This document shows, piece by piece, positions 42,937 to 51,115 of a DNA stretch of 64,000 bases. Position numbers and translations under genes: made by a program. The notes under the pieces were generated by a model that saw nothing but the letters and a program-made list of their open reading frames with translations, was not told where the DNA came from and made no database searches. Source of the DNA: Ferruginibacter sp. HRS2-29 (GTDB taxonomy: Bacteria > Bacteroidota > Bacteroidia > Chitinophagales > Chitinophagaceae); assembly GCF_024343615.1 (NCBI RefSeq), contig NZ_RJUB01000128.1, forward strand, positions 1 through 64,000, read 5' to 3'. Every line of letters starts with the position of its first letter. Within the stretch, counting starts at the first letter, position 1.

Positions 42937-44520
42937 TTACTGTTTTATAATTCTTTCTGTCTGTTTGTAATTGTCGTTGAGCAATTGCAGCACATACATT
43001 CCCGCCGGCTGGCGCTGAAGATTGATGCTGTTGATGCCTTTTATACCTGTGCCGAGTGCGATGGTCTTGCCATTAATGTCCATCAGTTTGTACTGGTATT
43101 TGTCGGACGCATTTACCATGATATTCTGTTGTACAAAACTCGATACGATGAACATCTTATCTTTCACGCCATTCGATTTCAGCGTAATGATGTTGGAGTA
43201 GGCTACCTGGTCGATCACCGATACTACTTTTATCCTGTAGTAAAGTGTGCCTTCCTGCATAGGAGCATAAGTATAGGTATTTGATGTAGAACCAACATTC
43301 ACCAATGTCTTGAAATTCCTTCCATCTTCCGATACTTCAATTGTTTGTGTACGCATCGGTTCGTCTGCTGTCACTTTCCAGTTCAGCGTATGCTTGTTAT
43401 CGTTAGCCGTGCCTGAAAGAGCGATCTCTTTTATCGCAAGCACACCTGTTGTACCTCTCAGTGTATAACCGCCAAGGCTTCCATATTCGGAGGTGTTGGC
43501 GTTTCCAACACCGCTGACTACCAGGTAATAAGTCCCCGCAGAAAGGCTGGTATCTTTTACCACATCCAGTGCTTCTAGCGGATTGAATGTATTGATCAGC
43601 ACTTTAGAAGAATTATACAATTGAACTTTAGCATCCAGGTTGGCGGCTTCTTCGCTGCCATTGACACCGTTAGGTTTTACTTCAAGATGAAAAGTCGAAT
43701 TTTGAGAGATCACGAATTTGAATGCGTCAAGATCTGTTGCTGTGGTTATCACACCAGTAGCGGTGAAATTATTTGTGCCCAGTGAATAAGTGGTATTATC
43801 CAATGTGCCGGTATAGTCGTCGTTGCGGTAGCCAAACCCATTGGTAGTAGTAATGATGGTGAGGTTATCCTGCGTAAGCGCACACCCATAAGGTGTTGGG
43901 CCATCGTTCCACCCGGTCATATTCTGGTAATAGCTGTTGCCCATGATCGGCGACCAGCCCGTTTCGCCGGAGCCAGAGCCCAGGGCGTATGTTTCAGTGA
44001 GATTGCAATTGGTATCATATGTTGACTGGTGCGAAAGCCCTACTGTGTGGCCACCTTCGTGCGAACAGCATTCGGCGATGTATTTGGGGTTGTTGAGCAA
44101 CCGGTCGGTAAATACAAAACCAGGTACATCATCGCCCCATGTAAAAGAACCGATGTAAGAAATACCGCCAACTCCCTGGTACCATCCGCTGGTGGGTGTA
44201 ACGATGATCCGTACACGCTGAGCTACCGGGGCTGCTATGAATTTTGTAGAATCCGTAGTGATATTGATATTGAAAGGACGGTAATCTTCCGAAACCCTGT
44301 TGAATATTTCAGTGATCTGTGCAGTAGTCATTCCGCTTGCTGCACAAACAAAAGTATTGTTGCCGTTCCATGCATAAGACTTTACCGTGTGCCCGTCAAA
44401 ATCGAGGAACATGGTAGCGCTGGCGCTTGCAAGGCTGTTTAGTTTTGGCACCTGGGCAAACGCATTAAGCGATGTTGCCAGCAGCAGCGTGAGTAATAGT
44501 TTAGGCGTAAAGTTTTTCAT
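42937..44520 (-). CDS. Secreted zinc metalloprotease with type IX secretion sorting tail
   Basis: From ATG 44520 the product has 527 residues with a signal peptide (MKNFTPKLLLTLLLATSLNAFAQ). The protease part has HEGGHTVGLSH (His154, Glu155, His158, His164), the metzincin-like HExxHxxGxxH site, preceded by SYIGSFTWGDDVPGFVFTD. A pre-peptidase-like beta domain follows (~235-370, DLDAFKFVISQNSTFHLEV...GTYYLVVSG). Next is a fibronectin-like strand set and, from ~455, a C-terminal sorting domain (YQYKLMDINGKTIALGTG...MYVLQLLNDNYKQTERIIKQ). It should be exported through the T9SS to which the porT product belongs. The upstream 152-residue gene is probably in the same operon. Confidence 0.9.
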   Translation of the reverse strand: MKNFTPKLLLTLLLATSLNAFAQVPKLNSLASASATMFLDFDGHTVKSYAWNGNNTFVCAASGMTTAQITEIFNRVSEDYRPFNINITTDSTKFIAAPVAQRVRIIVTPTSGWYQGVGGISYIGSFTWGDDVPGFVFTDRLLNNPKYIAECCSHEGGHTVGLSHQSTYDTNCNLTETYALGSGSGETGWSPIMGNSYYQNMTGWNDGPTPYGCALTQDNLTIITTTNGFGYRNDDYTGTLDNTTYSLGTNNFTATGVITTATDLDAFKFVISQNSTFHLEVKPNGVNGSEEAANLDAKVQLYNSSKVLINTFNPLEALDVVKDTSLSAGTYYLVVSGVGNANTSEYGSLGGYTLRGTTGVLAIKEIALSGTANDNKHTLNWKVTADEPMRTQTIEVSEDGRNFKTLVNVGSTSNTYTYAPMQEGTLYYRIKVVSVIDQVAYSNIITLKSNGVKDKMFIVSSFVQQNIMVNASDKYQYKLMDINGKTIALGTGIKGINSINLQRQPAGMYVLQLLNDNYKQTERIIKQ

Positions 44521-44594
44521 TTTGGATCTGTTTAATGCCAGTTGGGGTGGCAATTATTTGGATAGTGTTTGGATGTATTGGATCGGTTGGATTG

Positions 44595-45053
44595 TTAATT
44601 ATAACTGCAATCCTGCAATATTCTTGCTGTTTCAAATTTTTGCAGCTTGTAATTTCCAGCTTCCGCTTTTTTTATTTCATAACCATCCAGCGCATTATTA
44701 TTCATGATCCTGCCGGTGTATGAAATGCTGTTGTCGGCATTGGTGATCTTTGAAATGGAGAAAAAAGAATTATCGAGGTTGGCCGAACGGATCGTAACAC
44801 TCTGCAGGTTGCTGTATTTTATTTCATTGCTCAATACGATCCCCTGGAAAGTATATCCATCGCCCATAGGGATAGCAATGGCGGCACCTTCGGCAAGTGT
44901 CATTACATTTTTAAATACATCTGAATTAAGATCGATCCTGTCGGGAAGAGTGGCGAAAAGCCGGGTTTTTGCAGCAACATTTTGTTGCGAGAAGCCAACT
45001 GCAGTGGATAGGCAAAGCAGTAGCATAAGCAAGGTTTTACTTAGCAATTTCAT
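44595..45053 (-). CDS. Small secreted protein encoded before the metalloprotease
   Basis: The 152-residue protein has a signal peptide (MKLLSKTLLMLLLCLSTAVGFSQ). The mature part is predicted beta-rich: FQGIVLSNEIKYSNLQSVTIRS, SISYTGRIMNN, DGYEIKKAEAGNYKLQKFE, ending ILQDCSYN. It is not a domain I can name with certainty. The pattern of strand-turn units resembles propeptide-like regions of secreted metalloproteases. With a 74-nt spacer to the protease ATG on the same strand it may be a separately encoded prodomain or inhibitor. That is inference. Confidence 0.7.
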   Translation of the reverse strand: MKLLSKTLLMLLLCLSTAVGFSQQNVAAKTRLFATLPDRIDLNSDVFKNVMTLAEGAAIAIPMGDGYTFQGIVLSNEIKYSNLQSVTIRSANLDNSFFSISKITNADNSISYTGRIMNNNALDGYEIKKAEAGNYKLQKFETARILQDCSYN

Positions 45054-45190
45054 GGTATTGGTTTTTAGGAGTTGATATTGGATATATGAAACTCTTTACC
45101 TGAAACGCCCTGTTGAAGACCCTAGTATGTGGAAAATTAATTTTTTTGCTAAAATGATGAAATATAGAAGATTTACTACAAGGGAGGATG

Positions 45191-45364
45191 GTGGCGGGTT
45201 ACGGGTGTCGGTTGGAGTGTTATCGATCGTTTGCGAAACGTATTTCCTCTGCGAAAGCGCTGTGTTTTCCGGCACTCTATGGCACAGAAAGCTTCTTTCA
45301 CGGCAGAGAACGAGAGAGAGCAGACGTTTCGCGGAGATAGCTTTTCTAACGATCGATAACCCGT
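45191..45364. repeat. GGGTTACGGG / TATCGATCGTT palindrome
   Basis: Arms share GTTACGGGT (45198-45206 and, inverted, near 45358-45366), TATCGATCGTT (45221-45231 and 45348-45358) and GCGAAACG (45233-45240 and 45325-45332). CTCTGCG-like sequence lies inside. It starts with GTGGCGGGTTACGG, which recurs inside pyrD. The 317-nt spacer 45054-45370 holds no gene. Confidence 0.82.
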
Positions 45365-45370
45365 AACATC

Positions 45371-45736
45371 CTAATATTGATTCGTGGATAACAAAACCAG
45401 CGTACAAGCTTCCATCGTAGCGATGCCGTTCTTTTCTGCCAGTTCCTCCAGTTCGGGGTTTTCTGTACCGGGGTTGAAGATGATGCGTTTGGGTTTCAGC
45501 GAGAGGATCGTATCGTAATAAGGCCGCTGATTGGCAGGGTTCAGGTATAATGTTACCGTATCTATATCCGGTACTGAAGGGGCTTCTGTGAGTATATCCG
45601 TATCTTTTATTTTCCCTTTTCTTTTGCCAACTGCCACCACTTCATGGCCATTGTTGAGCAATTTATTTACCGCAAGGAAACCATACCTGGCGGGGTTTTC
45701 GGAAGCGCCTAATACCAACGTTTTTTTTGAAGCCAT
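45371..45736 (-). CDS. CoA-binding domain protein
   Basis: The 121-residue single-domain protein has the Rossmann-type CoA-binding pattern: KTLVLGASENPARYGFLAVNKLLNNGHEVVAVG, DIDTVTLYLNP, KRIIFNPGTENPELEELAEKNGIATMEACTLVLL. Such YccU-like proteins bind CoA; their role is unclear. It starts 4 nt after the DCC-family gene ends, so they are one operon. Confidence 0.88.
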   Translation of the reverse strand: MASKKTLVLGASENPARYGFLAVNKLLNNGHEVVAVGKRKGKIKDTDILTEAPSVPDIDTVTLYLNPANQRPYYDTILSLKPKRIIFNPGTENPELEELAEKNGIATMEACTLVLLSTNQY

Positions 45737-45740
45737 ATGA

Positions 45741-46142
45741 TCAGTTTAAAAATCTTGATTTTAGTTCCGGCGTGGGGATCATGCAATGATCCCGCTCACC
45801 AAACCATTTATAGCGGTTTTTAGCAATGAAATTGTAAACCGCGTCGCGTATGAAAGCAGGTACAATAATGAAGCCATATACGAGTTTGATAAAACCTTTT
45901 AGCTGCCTGGCCACTTTTAAAGCGGCAGTAGATCTTGTATAGACTTTTCCATCCTGCACCAGCACGAAGGAATTGAAATCATTTGTTGGCAGCTTGAATT
46001 GTTTCAGCAATTGCTGCCCGGATTCACTTTGCAAAGACGAATAGTGAAAAAAGGCATCCGGATCGCGGCGTATTACATACTGCACAGAACTGTTGCAGAG
46101 ATTGCAGACGCCGTCGAATAATATGATGGGATGTGTACTCAT
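45741..46142 (-). CDS. Thiol-disulfide oxidoreductase-like protein, DCC family (DUF393)
   Basis: The 133-residue protein starts PIILFDGVCNLCNSSVQYVIRRD, with the family's DGxCxxC motif (Cys14 and Cys17 region), and continues with FHYSSLQSESGQQLL and the C-terminal RDAVYNFIAKNRYKWFG. DCC proteins are thioredoxin-like; the substrate is unknown. First gene of a pair with the CoA-binding protein. Confidence 0.9.
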   Translation of the reverse strand: MSTHPIILFDGVCNLCNSSVQYVIRRDPDAFFHYSSLQSESGQQLLKQFKLPTNDFNSFVLVQDGKVYTRSTAALKVARQLKGFIKLVYGFIIVPAFIRDAVYNFIAKNRYKWFGERDHCMIPTPELKSRFLN

Positions 46143-46150
46143 CGATGTTG

Positions 46151-46158
46151 CAAAGATA
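46151..46158 (-). promoter_or_regulatory. -7 element of the DCC-family gene
   Basis: Minus strand TATCTTTG, fitting TAnnTTTG, eight bases before the ATG. Confidence 0.5.
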
Positions 46159-46192
46159 AACTGTTATATTCAGTTGTTCAGCGCAAGGCAAA

Positions 46193-46231
46193 TCCCGGGC
46201 AGATCATACAATTCTGGTGATCTGCCCGGGA
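46193..46231 (-). terminator. 14-bp hairpin after the membrane-protein pair
   Basis: Arms 46193-46206 and 46218-46231 (TCCCGGGCAGATCA and complement) pair perfectly with an 11-nt loop, 14 nt after the stop of the 128-residue gene. No long T run, so termination is likely but not certain. Confidence 0.65.
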
Positions 46232-46245
46232 AGTTTGGTTAAAAT

Positions 46246-46632
46246 CTACAGTTGATGTAAAACCGCAGTGCCTTTACTTTTCGCTTCCAGTGCCGCTTTT
46301 TTGCGCAATGTAAAAAAGATATAAAGGTTGAAGAAATGCATGGCGCCGACTATCAGGATAATGAGCCCTACTTTAAGGCTCAGTTTCTCTATCACTTCCT
46401 GGTAGCTGCTGATGACGGAGGTAATGCGTAAAGTATATACGGCATAACCGATGTTGATGAGGTAGAAGCCAACCAGTAAAAGATTGTTGACACTGTCTGC
46501 AAGTTCTTTATTTCCATGGAAAATGTCTACTAAAAAGACCTTGCCGTTCCTGAATAATGTTTTGGCTACCCAGATGGTGAGGCTGATTGTGATAATGAGG
46601 TAGAGGGTGTAGGTGAGGATGATCTGGCTCAT
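46246..46632 (-). CDS. Membrane protein of unknown function, 128 residues
   Basis: Three or four hydrophobic segments are visible: LTYTLYLIITISLTIWVAKTLF, SVNNLLLVGFYLINIGYAVYTL and VGLIILIVGAMHFFNLYIFFTL. Between the first two lies KVFLVDIFHGNKELAD, a conserved-looking cytoplasmic loop. I do not know its function. It follows another small membrane protein by 24 nt, forming a two-gene unit. Confidence 0.72.
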   Translation of the reverse strand: MSQIILTYTLYLIITISLTIWVAKTLFRNGKVFLVDIFHGNKELADSVNNLLLVGFYLINIGYAVYTLRITSVISSYQEVIEKLSLKVGLIILIVGAMHFFNLYIFFTLRKKAALEAKSKGTAVLHQL

Positions 46633-46656
46633 AAAAAATAGTTAAGTGGAGAATGA

Positions 46657-47031
46657 TTACCTGAGCAAGGAAAGTGGGCGGCGCATTTTTATATAATATT
46701 CTTTGTAACACAGGTAGGCGTAATAACAAGCCATAAACGGTGCTGCAAACAATAAAAATGCCATCAGGCAGAAAAGCAAAGTATTAAACAATGCTCCGAT
46801 CAAAGCAAATGCGGCAATAATTAAAACTATATAATGATAACGGAGACGTGCTTCACTAGGTTCGATGAACCAGTTGCATAACGTATGTGTCAGCATACTG
46901 AACACCTGCCAGCCACCAACAATAAAATAGGAATAGATGAAGTCAAAATCATGGCTGGCAAGACTGAAAATTACAGCCCCAATGATCAATACGATATTTA
47001 TCCAGGCGTCAATTAATTTAAACTTTCTCAT
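46657..47031 (-). CDS. Membrane protein of unknown function, 124 residues
   Basis: Four hydrophobic segments span most of the length (AWINIVLIIGAVIFSLAS, FIYSYFIVGGWQVFSMLTHTL, YHYIVLIIAAFALIGALF, FCLMAFLLFAAPFMACYYAYLC), with a basic C-terminus KMRRPLSLLR. No family is recognised. A terminator hairpin separates it from the GbsR/MarR gene upstream. Confidence 0.72.
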   Translation of the reverse strand: MRKFKLIDAWINIVLIIGAVIFSLASHDFDFIYSYFIVGGWQVFSMLTHTLCNWFIEPSEARLRYHYIVLIIAAFALIGALFNTLLFCLMAFLLFAAPFMACYYAYLCYKEYYIKMRRPLSLLR

Positions 47032-47075
47032 GTCAAATGTATTTGTATTTTCAGAAAATAATGAAGCATAGGTCT

Positions 47076-47099
47076 TAAAAAAAAGCCGTTTTCACGGCT
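47076..47099 (-). terminator. Terminator of the GbsR/MarR gene
   Basis: Minus strand AGCCGT, GAAA, ACGGCT then TTTTTTTTAAG, 16 nt after the stop. It separates the regulator from the two membrane genes. Confidence 0.85.
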
Positions 47100-47115
47100 G
47101 CTCTTTTTACCAGGG

Positions 47116-47622
47116 TTATTTAAATATTTTCAAGACGCTTCCTGTAAACCAGTTCTCTTCTGCTTTCACCATTACATCGAGTAGTTTATCCGCCTGGCTG
47201 CCGAGTTTTTTTATTCCCCCGATCACTTCGGTGAATTGTTTGATATCCTTATCTTTTTTATCTCCCTCCACATTTTCCAGTTGCGCCAGCAATTTGATCA
47301 TAGGATCCAGCTCACGTTTTTTTCTTTCCTTGATGATCTTGGTAGCTACTTTCCAGATATCTTTTTCTGCGGTAAAATATTCTTTCCGTTCGCCCGTGAT
47401 GATCACCCGCTCTACCAGGCCCCAGCCGATCAGGTCGCGGATGTTCATATTCACATTGCCCCTGCTGATGGTCAGTTGCTCCATGATATCGTCCTGGGTA
47501 ATGGGATCCACACTTACCAGCAGCAAAGCATGTATCTGCGCCATAGTGCGGTTGATGCCCCAATGGGTGCCAAAGGCACCCCAGCTGCTGATGAATTGTT
47601 GTTTTGCTTCTGTAAGTTTCAT
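47116..47622 (-). CDS. GbsR/MarR family transcriptional regulator
   Basis: The 168-residue protein has a winged helix-turn-helix in its first 90 residues (WGINRTMAQIHALLLVSVDPITQDDIMEQLTISRGNVNMNIRDLIGWGLVERV), the GbsR-type form. A basic linker (KERKKRELDP) and a C-terminal helical dimerisation part follow. The ligand and targets are unknown. TATATTTG stands four bases before its ATG, so the mRNA is probably leaderless. Confidence 0.9.
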   Translation of the reverse strand: MKLTEAKQQFISSWGAFGTHWGINRTMAQIHALLLVSVDPITQDDIMEQLTISRGNVNMNIRDLIGWGLVERVIITGERKEYFTAEKDIWKVATKIIKERKKRELDPMIKLLAQLENVEGDKKDKDIKQFTEVIGGIKKLGSQADKLLDVMVKAEENWFTGSVLKIFK

Positions 47623-47626
47623 ACAG

Positions 47627-47634
47627 CAAATATA
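47627..47634 (-). promoter_or_regulatory. -7 element four bases before the GbsR/MarR ATG
   Basis: Minus strand TATATTTG, CTGT, ATG. Confidence 0.55.
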
Positions 47635-47675
47635 ATCGCTGTTTCTGAATTTTCAAAATAAATTGAAAGCTAATT

Positions 47676-48407
47676 TCAGATTACTTGGAAAGAGATCGGT
47701 TGAATGCGGTAGGCATTGACGGTATGGCCATTCCGGAATGCCGGTATCCATTGAGGAGATTTATAGATCACCCGGAGTGCTTCTTCATCCAGTACGAATT
47801 CTACAGATTTACGCAAATGTATAGTCTCTAAGTCGCCGTTTTTATTGATCATAAAACCTACCAACACCTTACCGCCCTTTACCGATTTTGCAGCCACATC
47901 GGGATTAATAGTTGATTGAATGAATTTAACCCATGCTTTGGGGCCTCCCTTGAATTCACCTCTTCTTTCATCAGGATATTCTACCGCTTTTTCCTTTTTT
48001 ACGGTATCGGGATCGATGGTTTGAAGCAAAGTACCATGGTCATACTTTTCTTCTTTCACCACTTTAAAAGTGTCGTTATAATAATACCAGGAACCATCTT
48101 TTTTATTTCCCTCATAAGTTCCCTGGATCTGTAATAAACCATTCTCTCTGTAAGAATAAAAGGAGCCGTTGAGTATTTTCATGTCCCGATCCTTATAAGT
48201 TTTTACTGTCATCAACGGTCCGTGCAGCTTGTAGTCAAGCCGCCGGAATACACTTCCGGGAAACTCTTTGATCAGGATAAAATATTTTGTCTCTTTGATG
48301 TCTTCAGTAACACCATTATCCCCGACGTAAATAAGATCGACGATCTTTTGTGATTGGGAAGCAGAAGCAAAATGCAATAAAACGAATGCAAGTAGAAGTT
48401 GTTTCAT
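47676..48407 (-). CDS. Secreted protein with MORN-like repeats and a TonB C-terminal domain
   Basis: The 243-residue protein has a signal peptide (MKQLLLAFVLLHFASASQS). The middle carries MORN-like units (NGSFYSYRENGLLQIQGTYEGNKKDGSWYYYND). The last ~85 residues form a TonB-C domain (VLVGFMINKNGDLETIHLRKSVEFVLDEEALRVI...WIPAFRNGHTVNAYRIQPISF). TonB-C normally contacts the TonB box of outer-membrane receptors, but no transmembrane anchor or proline-rich spacer is seen. It may therefore be a periplasmic or accessory form. Next to the pyruvate dehydrogenase E2 gene with no functional link evident. Confidence 0.82.
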   Translation of the reverse strand: MKQLLLAFVLLHFASASQSQKIVDLIYVGDNGVTEDIKETKYFILIKEFPGSVFRRLDYKLHGPLMTVKTYKDRDMKILNGSFYSYRENGLLQIQGTYEGNKKDGSWYYYNDTFKVVKEEKYDHGTLLQTIDPDTVKKEKAVEYPDERRGEFKGGPKAWVKFIQSTINPDVAAKSVKGGKVLVGFMINKNGDLETIHLRKSVEFVLDEEALRVIYKSPQWIPAFRNGHTVNAYRIQPISFQVI

Positions 48408-48498
48408 AATTAGTTTTCTGACGGGGAATTTAAAAGGTTCAAAAATTATGAACTTCCATAACTTTTGAACCTTTGAACTTTATAACGTTTTGAACCTT

Positions 48499-50205
48499 TT
48501 ACACCAGCATGGTCACCGGGTTCTCCATATATTTCTTGAATGTCTGAAGGAAAGCTGCTCCTACAGCACCATCCACACTTCGATGGTCACAGCTGAGCGT
48601 AACTTTCATGATGTTGACAACACCGAAGCCGTCGCCTTTTTTCACCACCACTTCCTTGATCGCACCCACCGCCATGATAGCGCTGTCTGGTGGATTGATG
48701 ATGGCCGTGAATTGTTCGATATCCATCATGCCCAGATTGGAAACCGTGAAGGTATTTCCGGTGAATTCTGCAGGCTGTAATTTTTTATCTTTTGCTTTCG
48801 CATACAATGCTTTTGCATCAGCGGCAATTTGTGATAATGTTTTCTGATCAGCAAACCTTATCACCGGTACGATCAAGCCTTCCGGCAAAGCCAATGCCGA
48901 TCCTACGTGGATATGCTGGTTCTGGCGGATGAAATCGCCCATCCAGCTGCTGTTTACCGCAGGATGCTGGCGCAATGCCGTAGCGCAGGCTTTGATCACC
49001 ATATCGTTGAAAGAGATCTTCACAGGGCTCACTTCGTTCATCGCGGCACGCGCCGTGATGGCATTATCCATGTTGATGTCCATGGTGAGGTAGAAATGCG
49101 GGGCGGTAAACATGCTTTCGCCCAGACGGCGTGCGATCACTTTGCGCATCTGCGTCAGTTCAACATCCGTGTGCCCTTCCTGCCCATTGGCTGTGAAGGC
49201 CGCCACGGTTGCTGTCGGAGCAGCTTTTGCAGCGCCGGTTGCCGCAGGAGCGGTAGTTGCCGGAGCAGCAGAAGGCGTATAACCATCTACATCTTTTTTT
49301 GTAACCCTTCCGTTGTCACCGCTGCCGCTTACTTTGGAAAGATCGATGCCTTTTTCGGCAGCGAGTTTTTTAGCAAGGGGAGAAGCTTTGATCCGTTGGT
49401 CGGTATTTGCACCGCTTTCAGGGCTTTCAGTCGCTGAAACGGTATCAGCCGGTGTAGGGGTATCGGCTCCGGTTGAAATTTCTGTGGTCTGTGGTCTGTT
49501 GTCTGTGGTTGCGGCTCCGTTGTTACCCGCTTTTTCAGCAGCAACGTATGCGCTCACATCAGTTCCCGGTTTACCAACAATGGCAATGATCTCGTTGATC
49601 TTTGCGGCTTTGCCGGCTTCCACACCTACATATAACAGAGTTCCTTCTTCGTATCCAACCACTTCCATGGTAGCTTTATCGGTTTCCACATCGGCGAGCA
49701 CATCATCCGCTTTTACCTTGTCGCCTACTTTTTTGTTCCAGGCAACGATCTTTCCTTCGGTCATCGTATCACTCAGCAGCGGCATCCTGATCTCTTTGGC
49801 ACCAGCAGGAAGGGATACTTTTCCACCACCACCTTTTGATCCCCCGTCGGAACCTGCAGTTGCTGCCGGAGCGCTTTCCGCGGTTGAAGGAGCAGGTGCA
49901 GCGGTCGCCTGTTGTCCCTTATCGGTAGTGGCACCAGCGCCATCCAGCAAAGATTCATATGCTTCGCCTTCTTTACCGATGATCGCAATGATCTGGTTCA
50001 CTTTAGCTGCCTGGCCGGCCGGAACCCCGATGTATAATAATGTTCCGTCTACATAACCATTCACTTCCATCGTCGCTTTGTCTGTCTCCACATCGGCCAG
50101 TACATCGTCCGCTTTTACTTTATCACCTACCTTTTTGTTCCACGTAACGATCTTCCCTTCGGTCATCGTATCGCTCAAAAGCGGCATGCGTATCACTTCT
50201 GCCAT
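48499..50205 (-). CDS. pdhC: Pyruvate dehydrogenase complex E2, dihydrolipoamide acetyltransferase
   Basis: E2 transfers the acetyl group from E1 to CoA and forms the core of the complex. The 568-residue product has two lipoyl domains with lipoylated Lys43 and Lys177 (both in DVETDKATME). A peripheral-subunit-binding domain (271-308, IKASPLAKKLAAEKGIDLSKV) and a catalytic domain with His541 and Asp545 (DHRSVDGAVGA) follow. Ala/Pro/Thr-rich linkers join them. The linker before the binding domain (residues ~232-241, TTDNRPQTTE) is encoded by four heptamers of the CTGTGGT family. E1 and E3 genes are not in the window. Confidence 0.95.
   Translation of the reverse strand: MAEVIRMPLLSDTMTEGKIVTWNKKVGDKVKADDVLADVETDKATMEVNGYVDGTLLYIGVPAGQAAKVNQIIAIIGKEGEAYESLLDGAGATTDKGQQATAAPAPSTAESAPAATAGSDGGSKGGGGKVSLPAGAKEIRMPLLSDTMTEGKIVAWNKKVGDKVKADDVLADVETDKATMEVVGYEEGTLLYVGVEAGKAAKINEIIAIVGKPGTDVSAYVAAEKAGNNGAATTDNRPQTTEISTGADTPTPADTVSATESPESGANTDQRIKASPLAKKLAAEKGIDLSKVSGSGDNGRVTKKDVDGYTPSAAPATTAPAATGAAKAAPTATVAAFTANGQEGHTDVELTQMRKVIARRLGESMFTAPHFYLTMDINMDNAITARAAMNEVSPVKISFNDMVIKACATALRQHPAVNSSWMGDFIRQNQHIHVGSALALPEGLIVPVIRFADQKTLSQIAADAKALYAKAKDKKLQPAEFTGNTFTVSNLGMMDIEQFTAIINPPDSAIMAVGAIKEVVVKKGDGFGVVNIMKVTLSCDHRSVDGAVGAAFLQTFKKYMENPVTMLV
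49481..49508. repeat. Four TCTGTGG heptamers inside the E2 gene
   Basis: Plus strand: TCTGTGG, TCTGTGG, TCTGTTG, TCTGTGG in exact register within the linker-coding part of the E2 gene, followed by TTGCGG. The protein repeat is not visible because 7 is not a multiple of 3. Confidence 0.85.
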
Positions 50206-50282
50206 AATTATTTGATTTCTTATTTAAATTGATGCCCGAAATTAAGGCAAAAAGAGGAATTTCAGCGGTATTTATATGGCTA

Positions 50283-50987
50283 CTATTTATGAAAGTTTCT
50301 GCTTTCAACCAGGTCAAAAAACATTTTCTGGTGGGTTACGCCTACCGGGATTACCGCGTTTCCTATAAAAATGCGGTTTCTTTCGATGCTGTCGATCTTA
50401 TCCAGGGCTATTATGAAGGATTTATGTACCCTCACAAACCTTTCACCAGGCAATCCTTCCTCCATATTCCGGAGGTTTTGGAGCGTGATGATCTTCTCTT
50501 TGGCCGTATGAAGTATGATATAATCTTTTAATCCTTCTACAAAAAGCAGGTCATCCAGCATCACTTTAACGATCTTTCCGTCTGTTTTTACAAAAATGAA
50601 GGGGTGTGATGCGGCTGGTTCAGGAGCATTTTTGGGCGGTATGGAGTGCGCTTTTTCTGCTGCTTTGTAAAATCGTTCGAACGGGATTGGCTTCAGTAGA
50701 TAATCGACCACATTGTGCTCATAACCTTCCAGTGCATATTCGCTGTAAGCGGTAGTAAGTATGAAGGCGCATTTGCCCGCGGCTATCTTCATGAACTGGA
50801 GGCCGGATAATTCCGGCATCTGCATATCTAAAAAAACAAGATCTGCTTTTTGTTCCTGCACCATTTGCAACGCACCAATCACATCTGTAGTAGCCGCTAC
50901 GAGTTGCAGAAAAGGCACTTTGCTGATATAATCCTCCAGGATATCCAATGCCAGCGGCTCATCATCTATCACAATACATCTTAACAT
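50283..50987 (-). CDS. LytTR family response regulator
   Basis: The 234-residue protein has a receiver domain with the acidic pocket IDDEP and phospho-acceptor Asp54 (VFLDMQMPEL), Thr in LTTAYSEYALEGYEHNVVDYLLKP and the conserved Lys. A LytTR DNA-binding domain follows (~130-230, VKTDGKIVKVMLDDLLFVEGLKDYIILHT...FVRVHKSFIIALDKIDSI). It works with the histidine kinase gene just upstream; the 128-nt gap between them holds a GTTTAGA array. The divergent receptor gene is a candidate target. Confidence 0.94.
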   Translation of the reverse strand: MLRCIVIDDEPLALDILEDYISKVPFLQLVAATTDVIGALQMVQEQKADLVFLDMQMPELSGLQFMKIAAGKCAFILTTAYSEYALEGYEHNVVDYLLKPIPFERFYKAAEKAHSIPPKNAPEPAASHPFIFVKTDGKIVKVMLDDLLFVEGLKDYIILHTAKEKIITLQNLRNMEEGLPGERFVRVHKSFIIALDKIDSIERNRIFIGNAVIPVGVTHQKMFFDLVESRNFHK

Positions 50988-50989
50988 TC

Positions 50990-51090
50990 GTTTAGAGTTT
51001 AGGGTTTAGAGTTTTAGATGAGGGTTGTATTGATTATACCACTTATCCCTGCGCCAACTCTGTGCTCTCCTGTTCTCTGCGGTTTCACTT
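50990..51090. repeat. GTTTAGA heptamers and a CTCTGCG element between kinase and regulator
   Basis: GTTTAGA, GTTTAGG, GTTTAGA occupy 50990-51010 in exact register just before the regulator ATG. 51050-51090 (CTGCGCCAACTCTGTGC, then GTTCTCTGCGGTTTCA) resembles 35906-35945. Confidence 0.75.
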
Positions 51091-51115
51091 CCTGTAAACT
51101 ATCGGAATGGTGAAA

